Source: Streptomyces caelestis
Lineage (GTDB): Bacteria > Actinomycetota > Actinomycetes > Streptomycetales > Streptomycetaceae
Reading direction: 5' to 3'
Assembly: GCF_014205255.1 (NCBI RefSeq)
Contig: NZ_JACHNE010000001.1
Coordinates: 2,790,001-2,854,000 of the forward strand
DNA length: 64,000 nt
Positions 1 to 7,350 of this stretch are shown here, in pieces (position 1 is the stretch's first letter; the number at the start of each line of letters is the position of its first letter). The notes beneath the pieces were generated by a model, which saw nothing but the letters and a program-made list of their open reading frames with translations, ran no database searches and was not told the origin of the DNA. The position numbers and the translations under genes were made by a program.

Positions 1-1410
1 GGGGTGTCCGTCCCCGAACTGCGGGAGACGGTACGGCTGTTCTGCGAGCCCGAGTCGGCGATGGTGCTCACGGCACGCGGGCCCGAGCAGCAGTCCAAGG
101 GCACCGACACGGTGGGCGCGTGGATCAACCTGTGCCTGGCGACCGGCCGGGCAGGGCGCCCGCTGTCCGGGTACGGCTGCCTGACCGGGCAGGGCAACGG
201 GCAGGGCGGCCGCGAACACGGCCAGAAGGCCGACCAGTTGCCGGGCTACCGCAAGCTCGACGACCCGGCGGCGCGGCGGCATGTCGCCGACGTGTGGGGC
301 GTGGACCCGGACAGCCTGCCCGGCCCGGGCCGCAGTGCGTACGAGTTGCTGGACGCGCTGGGCACCGACATCAAGTCCCTGCTGCTGATGGCGTCCAACC
401 CGGTGGTGTCGGCGCCGCGTGCCGCGCACGTCGAGGAGCGCATCAAGTCCCTCGACTTCCTTGCCGTGTGTGACGTGGTCCTGTCGGAGACGGCGGCGCT
501 CGCTGACGTCGTCCTGCCGGTCACGCAGTGGGCCGAGGAGACGGGCACGACGACCAGCCTGGAGGGCCGCGTACTGCTGCGGCGCCAGGCCATCACCCCG
601 CCAGCGGGCATCCGCAGCGACCTCGAGGTCATGCACGAGCTGGCCGCGCGCCTGGGCGTGGAGAAGGGGTTCCCGACCGACCCGGAGGAGATCTTCGAGG
701 AACTCCGCCGGGCGAGCGCGGGCGGCCCCGCGGACTACTCGGGGATCACGTACCGCAGGCTGGTGGAGGAGAACGGGGTGTTCTGGCCGTGTCCGGCGGC
801 GGAGCCCGAGGACCCGGCGGGGTCCCAGGACGGGGCGGGGTCCCAGGACGGGGCGGGCGGCCCTGGCGCGCAAGGGAGCGCGGCGGGCCGCCCGGCCTCC
901 ACGGGAGACACGCCTGCCTCCACGGGAGACACGGCGGGCCGTGTCCACCCCGGCACCCCGCGCCTCTTCCTCGACCGTTTCGCCACCCCCGACGGGCGCG
1001 CCCGCTTCGTCCCCGTCTCGCACCGGGCCATCGCCGAGGAACCGGATGACGAGTACCCCGTGCTGCTCACCACCGGGCGGGTCGTGGCGCAGTACCAGTC
1101 CGGGGCGCAGACCCGGCGGGTGGCGGAGCTGAACGCCGCCGCGCCCGGACCGTTCGTGGAGCTGCATCCGCGGCTCGCGGCCCGGCTCGGGGCGGCCGAG
1201 GGCGATCCGGTGGCCGTGGTGTCCCGGCGGGGCCGGGCCGTGGCGCCCGCCCGGATCACGGACGCCATCCGCCCCGACACGGTCTTCATGCCGTTCCACT
1301 GGCCGGGCGAGGGCCGCGCCAACTCCCTCACCAACCCCGCGCTCGACCCGACCTCCCGGATGCCGGAGTTCAAGGCGTGCGCGGTACGGCTGGAGACGGT
1401 GCGACCCTGA
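1..1410 (+). CDS. nasA: Assimilatory nitrate reductase, C-terminal part (5' truncated by window edge)
   Basis: Molybdopterin-dependent cytoplasmic enzyme that reduces nitrate to nitrite. The reading frame is open from base 1, so this is the 3' part of a longer gene. Visible family features are the QQSKGTDT and GYGCLTGQGNGQGGREHG segments, SNPVVSAP, and VLPVTQWAEETGT followed by EGRVLLRRQA, typical of the catalytic chain of assimilatory nitrate reductases. A C-terminal molybdopterin-dinucleotide-binding domain follows (TTGRVVAQYQSG, PFHWPGEGRANSLTNPALDP). A low-complexity Gly/Ala/Ser/Asp-rich linker with short tandem repeats separates the two. The enzyme's product is the substrate of the nirB/nirD reductase about 8 kb downstream. 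The nitrate assignment over other molybdoenzymes rests on these motifs and on context. Confidence 0.9.
   Translation, partial: GVSVPELRETVRLFCEPESAMVLTARGPEQQSKGTDTVGAWINLCLATGRAGRPLSGYGCLTGQGNGQGGREHGQKADQLPGYRKLDDPAARRHVADVWGVDPDSLPGPGRSAYELLDALGTDIKSLLLMASNPVVSAPRAAHVEERIKSLDFLAVCDVVLSETAALADVVLPVTQWAEETGTTTSLEGRVLLRRQAITPPAGIRSDLEVMHELAARLGVEKGFPTDPEEIFEELRRASAGGPADYSGITYRRLVEENGVFWPCPAAEPEDPAGSQDGAGSQDGAGGPGAQGSAAGRPASTGDTPASTGDTAGRVHPGTPRLFLDRFATPDGRARFVPVSHRAIAEEPDDEYPVLLTTGRVVAQYQSGAQTRRVAELNAAAPGPFVELHPRLAARLGAAEGDPVAVVSRRGRAVAPARITDAIRPDTVFMPFHWPGEGRANSLTNPALDPTSRMPEFKACAVRLETVRP
819..932 (+). repeat. Two pairs of short in-frame tandem repeats in the nasA linker
   Basis: An 18-bp unit occurs twice back to back (819-836 and 837-854), encoding GSQDGA-type hexapeptides. 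A 17-bp core then recurs with a 21-bp period (from 895 and from 916), encoding PASTGDT twice. Both periods are multiples of three, so the frame is kept. They sit in the linker between the catalytic and C-terminal domains and look like slippage-derived expansions. Confidence 0.85.
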
Positions 1411-1428
1411 GTTGCGTACTGGCGCGGC

Positions 1429-3075
1429 TCATTTCACGTTGACCGCGCTCCAGGCCGCCGCCACGGCCTTCTGCTCCGTGCTGCCGCTGCCGTAGAGGTC
1501 CTTCGCCGCGCTCAGGGTCGCCGTACGGGCGGCCGCGTAGTCCGTCGAGGACGTCATGTAGACCGTCAGGGCGCGGTACCAGATCTTGCCCAGCCCGGCT
1601 CGGCCGATGCCCTTCACCGTGGAGCCGTCGCAGGTCGGGGAGTTGTGGCTGACGCCGTTGATCGTCCTGGCGCCGCTGCCCTCGGCGAGCAGGTAGGCGA
1701 AGTGGTTGCCGACGCCCGAGGAGTAGTGCACGTCGAGGTCGGCCAGCCCCTCGCTCCAGCAGTCGGCGGACTTCCCGTCCTTCGACGGCTCGTCCATGCG
1801 GCGCAGGGCCTCCCGGCCGAGCCCGGAGCGGACGACCTTCTCGCCGATGAGCCAGTCACCGGGGTCCTCGGCGTTGTCCGCGTAGAACTCCACCAGCGTG
1901 CCGAAGATGTCCGACGTGGCCTCGTTCAGACCGCCGGACTCGCCCGAGTACGTCAGCGCCGCCGTCTTCGACGTCACGCCGTGGGACATCTCATGCCCGG
2001 CCACGTCCAGCGACACCAGTGGTCCGAGCTGCTTGCCGTCGCCGTCGCCGTACGTCATGCAGAAGCAGTTGTCGTCCCAGAAGGCGTTGTTGTAGTCCTT
2101 GCCGTAGTGGACGCGGTTGTACGAGCCCTTGCCGTCGCCGGCGATGCCGTTGCGGCCGTGCAGGTTCTTGAAGTAGTCCCAGGTGACGTCCGTGCCGTAC
2201 TGGGCGTCCACCGCCACCGTCGCACGGTCGGAGTCCGTGCCCGTGGCCCAGTGGTTGTCGGCGTCCGAGAAGACCGTCGCGGGGGCGCGGGTCAGGCAGA
2301 TGGTCAGCAGGCACTGGTCCGTCTTGTTCGCCGCGTCGCCCGTGTACGTGCCGCCCCGCGTCGCGTCCTTCAGCCGGTACGACGAGCCGGACCGCGTCGT
2401 CTCCAGCGGAACCGTGCCGCCGTAGAGGGACTTGCCGTCGCCGGACGCCGACTCCAGGGTGTCCCAGGCGTCGATTCGGTCGCCGGTCGTCGCGTCGGTC
2501 AGCACCGTGCGCCCGACCGGGTTGCCGAGGCCGTCGTGCGCCACCGCGTCGGTCTGCCAGGCCAGCTTCGGGGCGCCGTGCAGGGCGTCGACGACCAGCC
2601 GCGGCTTGGCGGTCAGCTTCTTCAGGGTCTCGCCGAGATGCGCGGCGCGCAGCAGGCTCGCGGCGAGGTCGGCGGCCTTGGGGGCGGTCACCTTCGGGGT
2701 GACGCTCTTGAGGGAGAGCGCGGACTTCGTCGCGCGGCTCGCGCCGCGGTAGGTGCCGTCCGGGTTCAGGTGGAGCACGAAGTCACCGCCCAGGACGGAC
2801 AGTCCGCGGTACGTGCGGTCGTAGCGGACGTGCCGGGTGCCGTCCCCGTCGACGACGACGTCCCGGACCTTGGTCTCCTGGGCCGGGGTGAGGCCCAGTT
2901 CCGCGGCCCGGTCGGCGAGGACCGTCCCGGCGCTCTCGATCGCGTCGGACCGGGTCGGCCGGTCCTCCGCCAGGGCGGTGGGTGAGAGCGCGGCGGCCAG
3001 CAGGGCGGCGGTGCCGGTGACGGCCACCCCTGCGATGACGGGACGGGACCCTCGGACGTGACGTATCCGGCTCAT
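1429..3075 (-). CDS. Secreted M4 (thermolysin-like) neutral metalloprotease preproprotein
   Basis: Extracellular zinc endopeptidase of family M4. The first 40 or so residues are a Sec-type signal (Arg-rich start, hydrophobic stretch, cleavage near PTALAED). A propeptide of FTP/PepSY type fills roughly residues 40-205. The catalytic domain carries HEMSH with the third zinc ligand in GGLNEATSD. Length (548 aa) fits secreted Streptomyces M4 enzymes. I chose the ATG at 3075 because GAGGAG lies just upstream; an in-frame ATG at 3087 has no ribosome-binding site. A second M4 gene lies at 61284, but that one lacks a signal peptide, so the two act in different places. A perfect 15-bp palindrome lies upstream at 3157-3171. 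Confidence 0.92.
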   Translation of the reverse strand: MSRIRHVRGSRPVIAGVAVTGTAALLAAALSPTALAEDRPTRSDAIESAGTVLADRAAELGLTPAQETKVRDVVVDGDGTRHVRYDRTYRGLSVLGGDFVLHLNPDGTYRGASRATKSALSLKSVTPKVTAPKAADLAASLLRAAHLGETLKKLTAKPRLVVDALHGAPKLAWQTDAVAHDGLGNPVGRTVLTDATTGDRIDAWDTLESASGDGKSLYGGTVPLETTRSGSSYRLKDATRGGTYTGDAANKTDQCLLTICLTRAPATVFSDADNHWATGTDSDRATVAVDAQYGTDVTWDYFKNLHGRNGIAGDGKGSYNRVHYGKDYNNAFWDDNCFCMTYGDGDGKQLGPLVSLDVAGHEMSHGVTSKTAALTYSGESGGLNEATSDIFGTLVEFYADNAEDPGDWLIGEKVVRSGLGREALRRMDEPSKDGKSADCWSEGLADLDVHYSSGVGNHFAYLLAEGSGARTINGVSHNSPTCDGSTVKGIGRAGLGKIWYRALTVYMTSSTDYAAARTATLSAAKDLYGSGSTEQKAVAAAWSAVNVK

Positions 3076-3133
3076 CGGTCTCCTCATACGGGCGCACCCG
3101 GTCGCGTGGGGTCGACCGGGTGCGGTGTTGATG

Positions 3134-3171
3134 TTGACCGCGAGTCAAGTCGGGCCGGACATGTCATGTCC
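3134..3171. promoter_or_regulatory. Two inverted repeats in the protease / cyclotransferase intergenic region
   Basis: TTGAC-CGCGA-GTCAA (3134-3148) and the perfect 15-bp palindrome GGACATGTCATGTCC (3157-3171) lie in the 139-bp gap between the divergent protease and cyclotransferase genes. They are candidate operators for either gene. The binding protein is unknown. Confidence 0.4.
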
Positions 3172-3214
3172 ATAGGCCCGCTGTGCAGGAGTGTGAGGGT
3201 GGAGAATCGTTCCT

Positions 3215-3631
3215 GTGACCCTCCCCTTTTTCGTCTACGGCACCCTCCGCCCCGGTGAGGTCAACCACGACCTCTTCCTGCGCGGCCGCACCCGCTTCGA
3301 GGTGCCGGGGCGGCTCCCGGGCACGGTGCTGTACGAGGGGCCGGGCTACCCCTACGCGGTCGAGGAGCCGGGCGGCGGGGTCGTGCGCGGGGAGCTGGTG
3401 ACCGCGCACCCGGAGGCGTACGCGGAGCTGCTCGCCGAGCTGGACCGGCTGGAGGACTACGTGCCGGGCGACCCGCGCAGTCTGTACGAACGCGTCGAGC
3501 GGAAGGTCGTACGCGACGCGGACGGGGCGGCTGTCCGGGCCTGGGTGTATGTCGCCGCGCCCGCCGTCGCCGCACGGCTGCGGTCCCGGGGGAGGCCGAT
3601 CGCGGGCGGGGACTGGCGGGCGCGGGAGTGA
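3215..3631 (+). CDS. Gamma-glutamylcyclotransferase-like (AIG2/YtfP) protein
   Basis: Small cytoplasmic protein (138 aa) of the GGCT-like fold, members of which cyclise gamma-glutamyl amines to 5-oxoproline; the substrate here is unknown. The N-terminal FVYGTLRPGEVNH is the family signature around the substrate-binding loop, and LAELDRLEDY carries the acidic residue expected for catalysis. The GTG start at 3215 is preceded by GGAG about ten bases upstream. It is transcribed away from the M4 protease and stands alone, facing the flavin reductase gene tail to tail. The family call is firm, the biochemical role is not. Confidence 0.8.
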   Translation: MTLPFFVYGTLRPGEVNHDLFLRGRTRFEVPGRLPGTVLYEGPGYPYAVEEPGGGVVRGELVTAHPEAYAELLAELDRLEDYVPGDPRSLYERVERKVVRDADGAAVRAWVYVAAPAVAARLRSRGRPIAGGDWRARE

Positions 3632-3661
3632 GAGGCCGCGGGCAGGGGTGAGGTCGGGAGC

Positions 3662-4279
3662 TCAGCCCGCGTACGGCTGCTTCGTCCTGGCCTCGCGCAA
3701 GGCCCGGCCCCACCACACCAGTTGGTCCAGCATGGTCTTGGCCGCCGCGTCCGGGCCGGACGGGTCGCGCAGGACGCCCGCGTCGTCGAAGGACGCGCCG
3801 GCGTTGTGGAAGGAGACGGTGTCGCGGACCGTCACGGCGTGGAGCTCGGCGAAGACCTGGCGGAGGTGCTCCGATGCGCGCAGGCCGCCGGACACTCCGC
3901 CGTAGGAGACGAGGGCGACGGGTTTGGCCTGCCACTCGGCGAAGTGCCAGTCGACGAGGTTCTTCAGGCCCGCGGGGAAGGAGTGGTTGTACTCGGGGGT
4001 GAGGACCACGAAGGCGTCCGCGCGGGCCAGCTTCGGGGTGACGCCGGACAGCGCGGCGGTCGCCTCGGGGGTCGGTTCGAAGGACATCGGCAGATCGACG
4101 TCGGCGATGTCCACGACCTCGGCGGCCAGGTCGTCCCGGTCCCGGAAGCGGTCGAGGAGCCAGCCGGCGATGACCGGGCCGAAGCGGCCGTGGCGGTTGC
4201 TGCCGACGACGAGGGTCACCCGGAGGGGCTCGGTCGCGGGCGGGGCAGCGGCGGGTGCGTTCACAGTGGCTGTGTTCAT
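3662..4279 (-). CDS. NADPH-dependent FMN reductase family flavoprotein (SoxR-regulon type)
   Basis: Flavodoxin-fold oxidoreductase using NAD(P)H and FMN, probably reducing quinones or other redox-active compounds in the cytoplasm. The FMN phosphate loop VGSNRHGRFG follows the first beta strand, and LTPEYNHSFPAGLKNLVDW is the conserved flavin-binding segment. An ATG at 4294 lies in frame, but it falls in the -10 region of a promoter whose spacer is a SoxR box. I therefore take the ATG at 4279 (MNTATVNAP), about four bases from the inferred transcription start, so the mRNA is probably leaderless or nearly so. From memory, an FMN reductase gene in the equivalent S. coelicolor region is a SoxR target answering to its own redox-active pigments. 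Confidence 0.88.
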   Translation of the reverse strand: MNTATVNAPAAAPPATEPLRVTLVVGSNRHGRFGPVIAGWLLDRFRDRDDLAAEVVDIADVDLPMSFEPTPEATAALSGVTPKLARADAFVVLTPEYNHSFPAGLKNLVDWHFAEWQAKPVALVSYGGVSGGLRASEHLRQVFAELHAVTVRDTVSFHNAGASFDDAGVLRDPSGPDAAAKTMLDQLVWWGRALREARTKQPYAG

Positions 4280-4295
4280 GCGGCACAGCCTCATA

Positions 4296-4313
4296 CCTCA
4301 ACCTTTCTTGAGG
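4296..4313 (-). promoter_or_regulatory. SoxR box inside the flavin reductase promoter
   Basis: CCTCAAGAAAGGTTGAGG (minus strand) matches the SoxR operator pattern CCTCAA-N6-TTGAGG with perfect 6-bp arms. A -35-like TTGACC overlaps its upstream edge and TATGAG (4295-4290) follows as a -10. SoxR activates from exactly this position between -35 and -10. No soxR gene is in the window. Confidence 0.85.
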
Positions 4314-4550
4314 TCAAGCCCCAGGAGGTGCGGCACCCGGGTCACCCGTTCACACGCGCGTCCCGCGCTTTTCCGCGCCCCGCCCGCCGAACGCCCTTGA
4401 CCTGCCCAAACACCCACGACGAGCCGCCGGTCCGCCCCGCCCTGACACCCATTCACCCCAATTCTGATGCCCCCTCAGAAAGCGCGGTCGCCCCGCTGCC
4501 CGTTACCTCGGAAGGGCAGGTGCACGAACGAACAGCCCGGAGGAGCACCG

Positions 4551-5072
4551 ATGCGACGTACCGCCCGGCCGCTGACCGGTACCGCGCTCGCCGTCGCCGC
4601 CGCGGCCCTCGCCGCCGCCCCCGCGTACGGCGCGCCCGCCGGTGACGTGGAGGTGTCCCCGTCCTCGGTCGTCCCGGGCGGACAGGTCACGGTGCGCACG
4701 GCGGCCTGCGGCGACGGCGGCACGGCGACGGGTGACGCCAGCGCGGTCGGGGCCGGTTCCCTCAGCCTCGCGCCGGGCCCGCACGAGCAGGACGCGACCG
4801 GGCGCTTCAAGGTGCCGCCGAGCGCGCAGCCGGGGACGTACGAGATCACGGCGACGTGCACCGGGAGCGGCCGGCGGATCACCGGTGACCTGGTGGTCAC
4901 GCTGACGCCCGGGGACCGGCAGGTCCACCCCAGAGGGAGTGTGAAGACGGGGGTCGGCGGCGCCCTGGGCCCCGATCCCGTGCAGACCGCGGCCGGTGTG
5001 GCGGCCCTCGCCGTCGCCGCCGCGGGCGGTACCTGGCTCCTGCATCGCCGGGCGAGAGGCGACGGGATCTGA
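4551..5072 (+). CDS. Small secreted, membrane-tethered protein next to a sortase
   Basis: A 173-residue exported protein of unknown role. It has an Ala-rich Sec-type signal (MRRTARPLTG, then a hydrophobic run to about residue 33) and a roughly 100-residue beta-rich extracellular part with two Cys pairs (TAACGDGG and TATCTGSG). A C-terminal hydrophobic helix (TAAGVAALAVAAAGGTWLL) ends in a basic tail (HRRARGDGI). No LPXTG-like motif is seen before the helix, so it is either a membrane-anchored surface protein or an atypical substrate of the sortase encoded 245 bp downstream. The ATG at 4551 has a strong GGAGGAG site. I do not recognise a named family. Confidence 0.7.
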   Translation: MRRTARPLTGTALAVAAAALAAAPAYGAPAGDVEVSPSSVVPGGQVTVRTAACGDGGTATGDASAVGAGSLSLAPGPHEQDATGRFKVPPSAQPGTYEITATCTGSGRRITGDLVVTLTPGDRQVHPRGSVKTGVGGALGPDPVQTAAGVAALAVAAAGGTWLLHRRARGDGI

Positions 5073-5211
5073 CGGACACCCTCCGCTGTCCGTCGCCGGT
5101 ACCGCATCTCCCCTCCCCCTCCGGGTCCGACGCCCCTCGCGGCCCGGAGGGGGGTACGGGGCGGACCCGCCTCCGGGCCAGGCGGTCTGGGGCCGGGAGG
5201 CGGAAGCCGGA

Positions 5212-5313
5212 CGGCTGTCGGGGATTCGGGGATGCGGAAACCGGGCGGCTGTCGGGGATTCGGGGATGCGGAAACCGCACGGCTGTCGGAGTTTCGGGGA
5301 TCAGGAAAGGGTC
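5212..5313 (+). repeat. Three direct 34-bp tandem repeats upstream of the sortase gene
   Basis: Units start at 5212, 5246 and 5280, each opening with CGGCTGTCGG and continuing through GATTCGGGGAT and GGAAACCG. Units 1 and 2 are almost identical and unit 3 is diverged. A partial unit (CGGAAGCCGGA) precedes the first. They end just before the sortase ribosome-binding site, so they lie in its leader or promoter. There are no spacers, which rules out CRISPR. Confidence 0.9.
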
Positions 5314-5317
5314 GGCC

Positions 5318-6004
5318 ATGCGCGGGTTCCCCAGGTACGGCTACAGGTTCGGCAACCCGGCCGACGCCGCGATGGCGGCCGTCACCGTGTTCGCCCTGTG
5401 CTCCGGGGTGTGGCTGCTGCGCAACGGCGCCGAGACGCACGCCCCGCCGCAGCCCTCCGCCGCACAGGCCCGCGCCGGGCAGGACGGGCAGGACGGCAGG
5501 GCCGGACAGGACGGCAGGGCCGGTGAGCGGCCCGCCGTGCCCGCGCTGCCGCCCTCGCCGCCCGACCGCGTCCGCATCCCGGCGATCGGGGTGAACGCGC
5601 CGCTGACCGGGCTCGGTCTGACGAGGACCGGCAGCCTCGACGTACCGCCGGCCGCGCGGAGGAACCTCGCCGGCTGGTACGAGTCCGGCACCACGCCCGG
5701 CGAGCGGGGCACCGCGATCGTCGCCGGCCACGTCGACAACGCCGCCGGCCCCGCGGTCTTCTACGATCTGGGCGCCCTGACCAAGGGCAGCACGATCGAG
5801 GTGGACCGGCGGGACGGCAGCGTCGCGGTGTTCACCGTGGACGCCGTCGAGGTGTACGCGGCGAAGGACTTCCCCGACGCGAAGGTCTACGGCGCCGCCC
5901 GCCGCCCCGAGCTGCGCGTCATCACCTGCGGCGGCGGCTACTCACGCGGCACCGGGTACCAGGGGAACGTCGTGGTCTTCGCGCACCTGACCGGCAGCCG
6001 GTGA
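5318..6004 (+). CDS. Class F sortase
   Basis: Membrane-anchored cysteine transpeptidase (228 aa) that acts outside the cell on surface proteins. It has an N-terminal transmembrane helix (about residues 15-35) and an Ala/Gly/Gln/Asp-rich linker with repeated GQDGRA-type units. The sortase barrel begins at RIPAIGVNAPLTGLGL. The catalytic His lies in VAGHVDN and the Cys in VITCGGG; a C-terminal GNVVVFAHLTG strand follows, where other sortases carry the catalytic Arg. The short form lacking the long class E insert points to class F. GGAAAGG precedes the ATG. The likely local partner is the small exported protein at 4551. The last 63 bases overlap the 3' end of the convergent HxlR gene. Confidence 0.88.
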   Translation: MRGFPRYGYRFGNPADAAMAAVTVFALCSGVWLLRNGAETHAPPQPSAAQARAGQDGQDGRAGQDGRAGERPAVPALPPSPPDRVRIPAIGVNAPLTGLGLTRTGSLDVPPAARRNLAGWYESGTTPGERGTAIVAGHVDNAAGPAVFYDLGALTKGSTIEVDRRDGSVAVFTVDAVEVYAAKDFPDAKVYGAARRPELRVITCGGGYSRGTGYQGNVVVFAHLTGSR

Positions 6005-6334
6005 CCCTCCCAGGACGTTGGCCCTCCCCCAGGCCCCCAGCGGTTCCAGTGCCTCGTTCAGGGACACGCCCCGGGGCGTCAGGGAGTACTCCACACGGGG
6101 CGGCACCTCGTCGTACGCCTCGCGGTGCACCAGCCCGTCGGCCTCCATCTCCCGCAGGTGCGAGGCCAGCACCTTCTCGGTGATCCCCGGCAGCTCGCGG
6201 CGCAGCTCGCCGAAGCGGCACGGCCGCTCGTTCAGCGCCCAGAGGATCAGCACCTTCCACTTGCCGCCGATCACGTCCATCGCCGCGTCGATCCCGCACA
6301 CGTACGCCCCCGGCCGCCGCCCTGTCGTCCCCAT
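5942..6334 (-). CDS. HxlR-family winged-helix transcriptional regulator
   Basis: DNA-binding protein of about 130 residues. The family core is IDAAMDVIGGKWKVLILWAL, then FGELRRELPGITEKVLASHLREMEADGLV as the helix-turn-helix and wing. A Cys just before it (YVCGIDAAMD) is the conserved redox-sensing position of many HxlR proteins. The ATG at 6334 has a GGGAGGG ribosome-binding site; an upstream in-frame ATG at 6388 has none. The gene is divergent from the reductase at 6439, which is the obvious target. Its 3' end overlaps the sortase gene tail to tail by 63 bp. Confidence 0.88.
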   Translation of the reverse strand: MGTTGRRPGAYVCGIDAAMDVIGGKWKVLILWALNERPCRFGELRRELPGITEKVLASHLREMEADGLVHREAYDEVPPRVEYSLTPRGVSLNEALEPLGAWGRANVLGGSPAAGQVREDHDVPLVPGAA

Positions 6335-6386
6335 GCCCGAGCCCTCCCCTTCCGCTGCCTGGATCCTTCCCCCGGGGTAACCGCCC

Positions 6387-6404
6387 ACTTCGAAGTGCGT
6401 ACTT
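6387..6404. promoter_or_regulatory. Candidate HxlR operator between divergent genes
   Basis: ACTTCGAAGTGCGTACTT contains a perfect 10-bp palindrome (ACTTCGAAGT) that overlaps an AAGT-N4-ACTT inverted repeat. It lies between the HxlR start and the divergent reductase start, where an autoregulating HxlR protein would bind. The assignment is positional. Confidence 0.45.
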
Positions 6405-6438
6405 GAGCAGGCGCTCCCCTCGGACGAGCCTAAACTCC

Positions 6439-7341
6439 ATGACTGACAACGCAGTTGGCCCCCATACCCCTCTCACCCTCCTCGGCACCGGTGACATGGG
6501 CACCGCCCTGGCCCGCGCCTGGCTCGCCGCCGGACACCCGGTGACCGTCTGGAACCGCACTCCCTCCCGCGCCGAACCCCTCGCCGCCGAGGGCGCCACC
6601 GTCGCCCGGACCGCCGCCGAGGCGGTGGCCGCGAACCGGCTCGTGGTCGCCTGCCTGCTCGACGACGCCTCGGTGGGCGAGACCCTCGACGGGGCGGATC
6701 TCGCGGGGCGGGACCTGGTGAACCTCACCACGGGCACGCCCGGCGAGGGCCGCAGCCGCGCCGCCTGGGCCGCAGCGCGCGGCGCCCGCTTCCTGGACGG
6801 CGGGATCATGGCCGTCCCGCCGATGATCGGGGCCCCGGAGTCCGGCGGGTACGTCTTCTACAGCGGCTCCCCCGAGCTGTTCGACGAGCACCGGGACACC
6901 CTCGCCGTCCCGGCCGGCACCCGCTACGTCGGAGCCGACCCGGGTTTCGCCGCGCTGCACGACGTGGCACTGCTCAGCGCGATGAACGGCATGTTCGCGG
7001 GTGTCACGCACGCCTTCGCGCTGATCCGCCCGGAGGACATCGCCCCGAAGGACTTCGCGCCGCTGCTCGTGGACTGGCTGACCGCGATGGCCCCTGCCGT
7101 GCACCAGACCGCCGACCAGCTTCAGAGCGGCGACTACACCAGGAACGTCGTCTCCAATCTCGCCATGCAGGTCGCGGGCAACGCCACGCTGCTACGCACG
7201 GCCGGGGAGCAGCGGGTGAGCCCGGAGCTGCTGACGCCGTACATGGCGCTGATGGAGCGGTGCCTCGCCCAGGGGCACGGCGACGAGGACGGTACGGGGA
7301 TCATCGAGCTGCTGGACCTGCGGGCGGGGGCGTCCTCCTAG
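6439..7341 (+). CDS. NADPH-dependent imine-reductase-like / beta-hydroxyacid dehydrogenase-like oxidoreductase
   Basis: Cytoplasmic NAD(P)-binding protein (300 aa). The N-terminal Rossmann fold has LLGTGDMGTALARAWLAAG and VWNRTPSRAEPL; the NRT after the second strand is the NADPH-preferring form. The C-terminal helical half (AALHDVALLSAMNGMFAGVTHA) resembles imine reductases rather than classical 3-hydroxyisobutyrate dehydrogenases. The ATG at 6439 follows a TAAACT -10-like element by only two bases, so the initiating transcript may come from another promoter or the start may differ slightly. Divergent HxlR control suggests induction by an electrophile or oxidant. The substrate is unknown. 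Confidence 0.82.
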   Translation: MTDNAVGPHTPLTLLGTGDMGTALARAWLAAGHPVTVWNRTPSRAEPLAAEGATVARTAAEAVAANRLVVACLLDDASVGETLDGADLAGRDLVNLTTGTPGEGRSRAAWAAARGARFLDGGIMAVPPMIGAPESGGYVFYSGSPELFDEHRDTLAVPAGTRYVGADPGFAALHDVALLSAMNGMFAGVTHAFALIRPEDIAPKDFAPLLVDWLTAMAPAVHQTADQLQSGDYTRNVVSNLAMQVAGNATLLRTAGEQRVSPELLTPYMALMERCLAQGHGDEDGTGIIELLDLRAGASS

Positions 7342-7350
7342 ACCGCGGCA

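Noticed and set aside
5212..5313. CRISPR array
   Set aside because: The three units abut each other without spacers and no cas genes are near.
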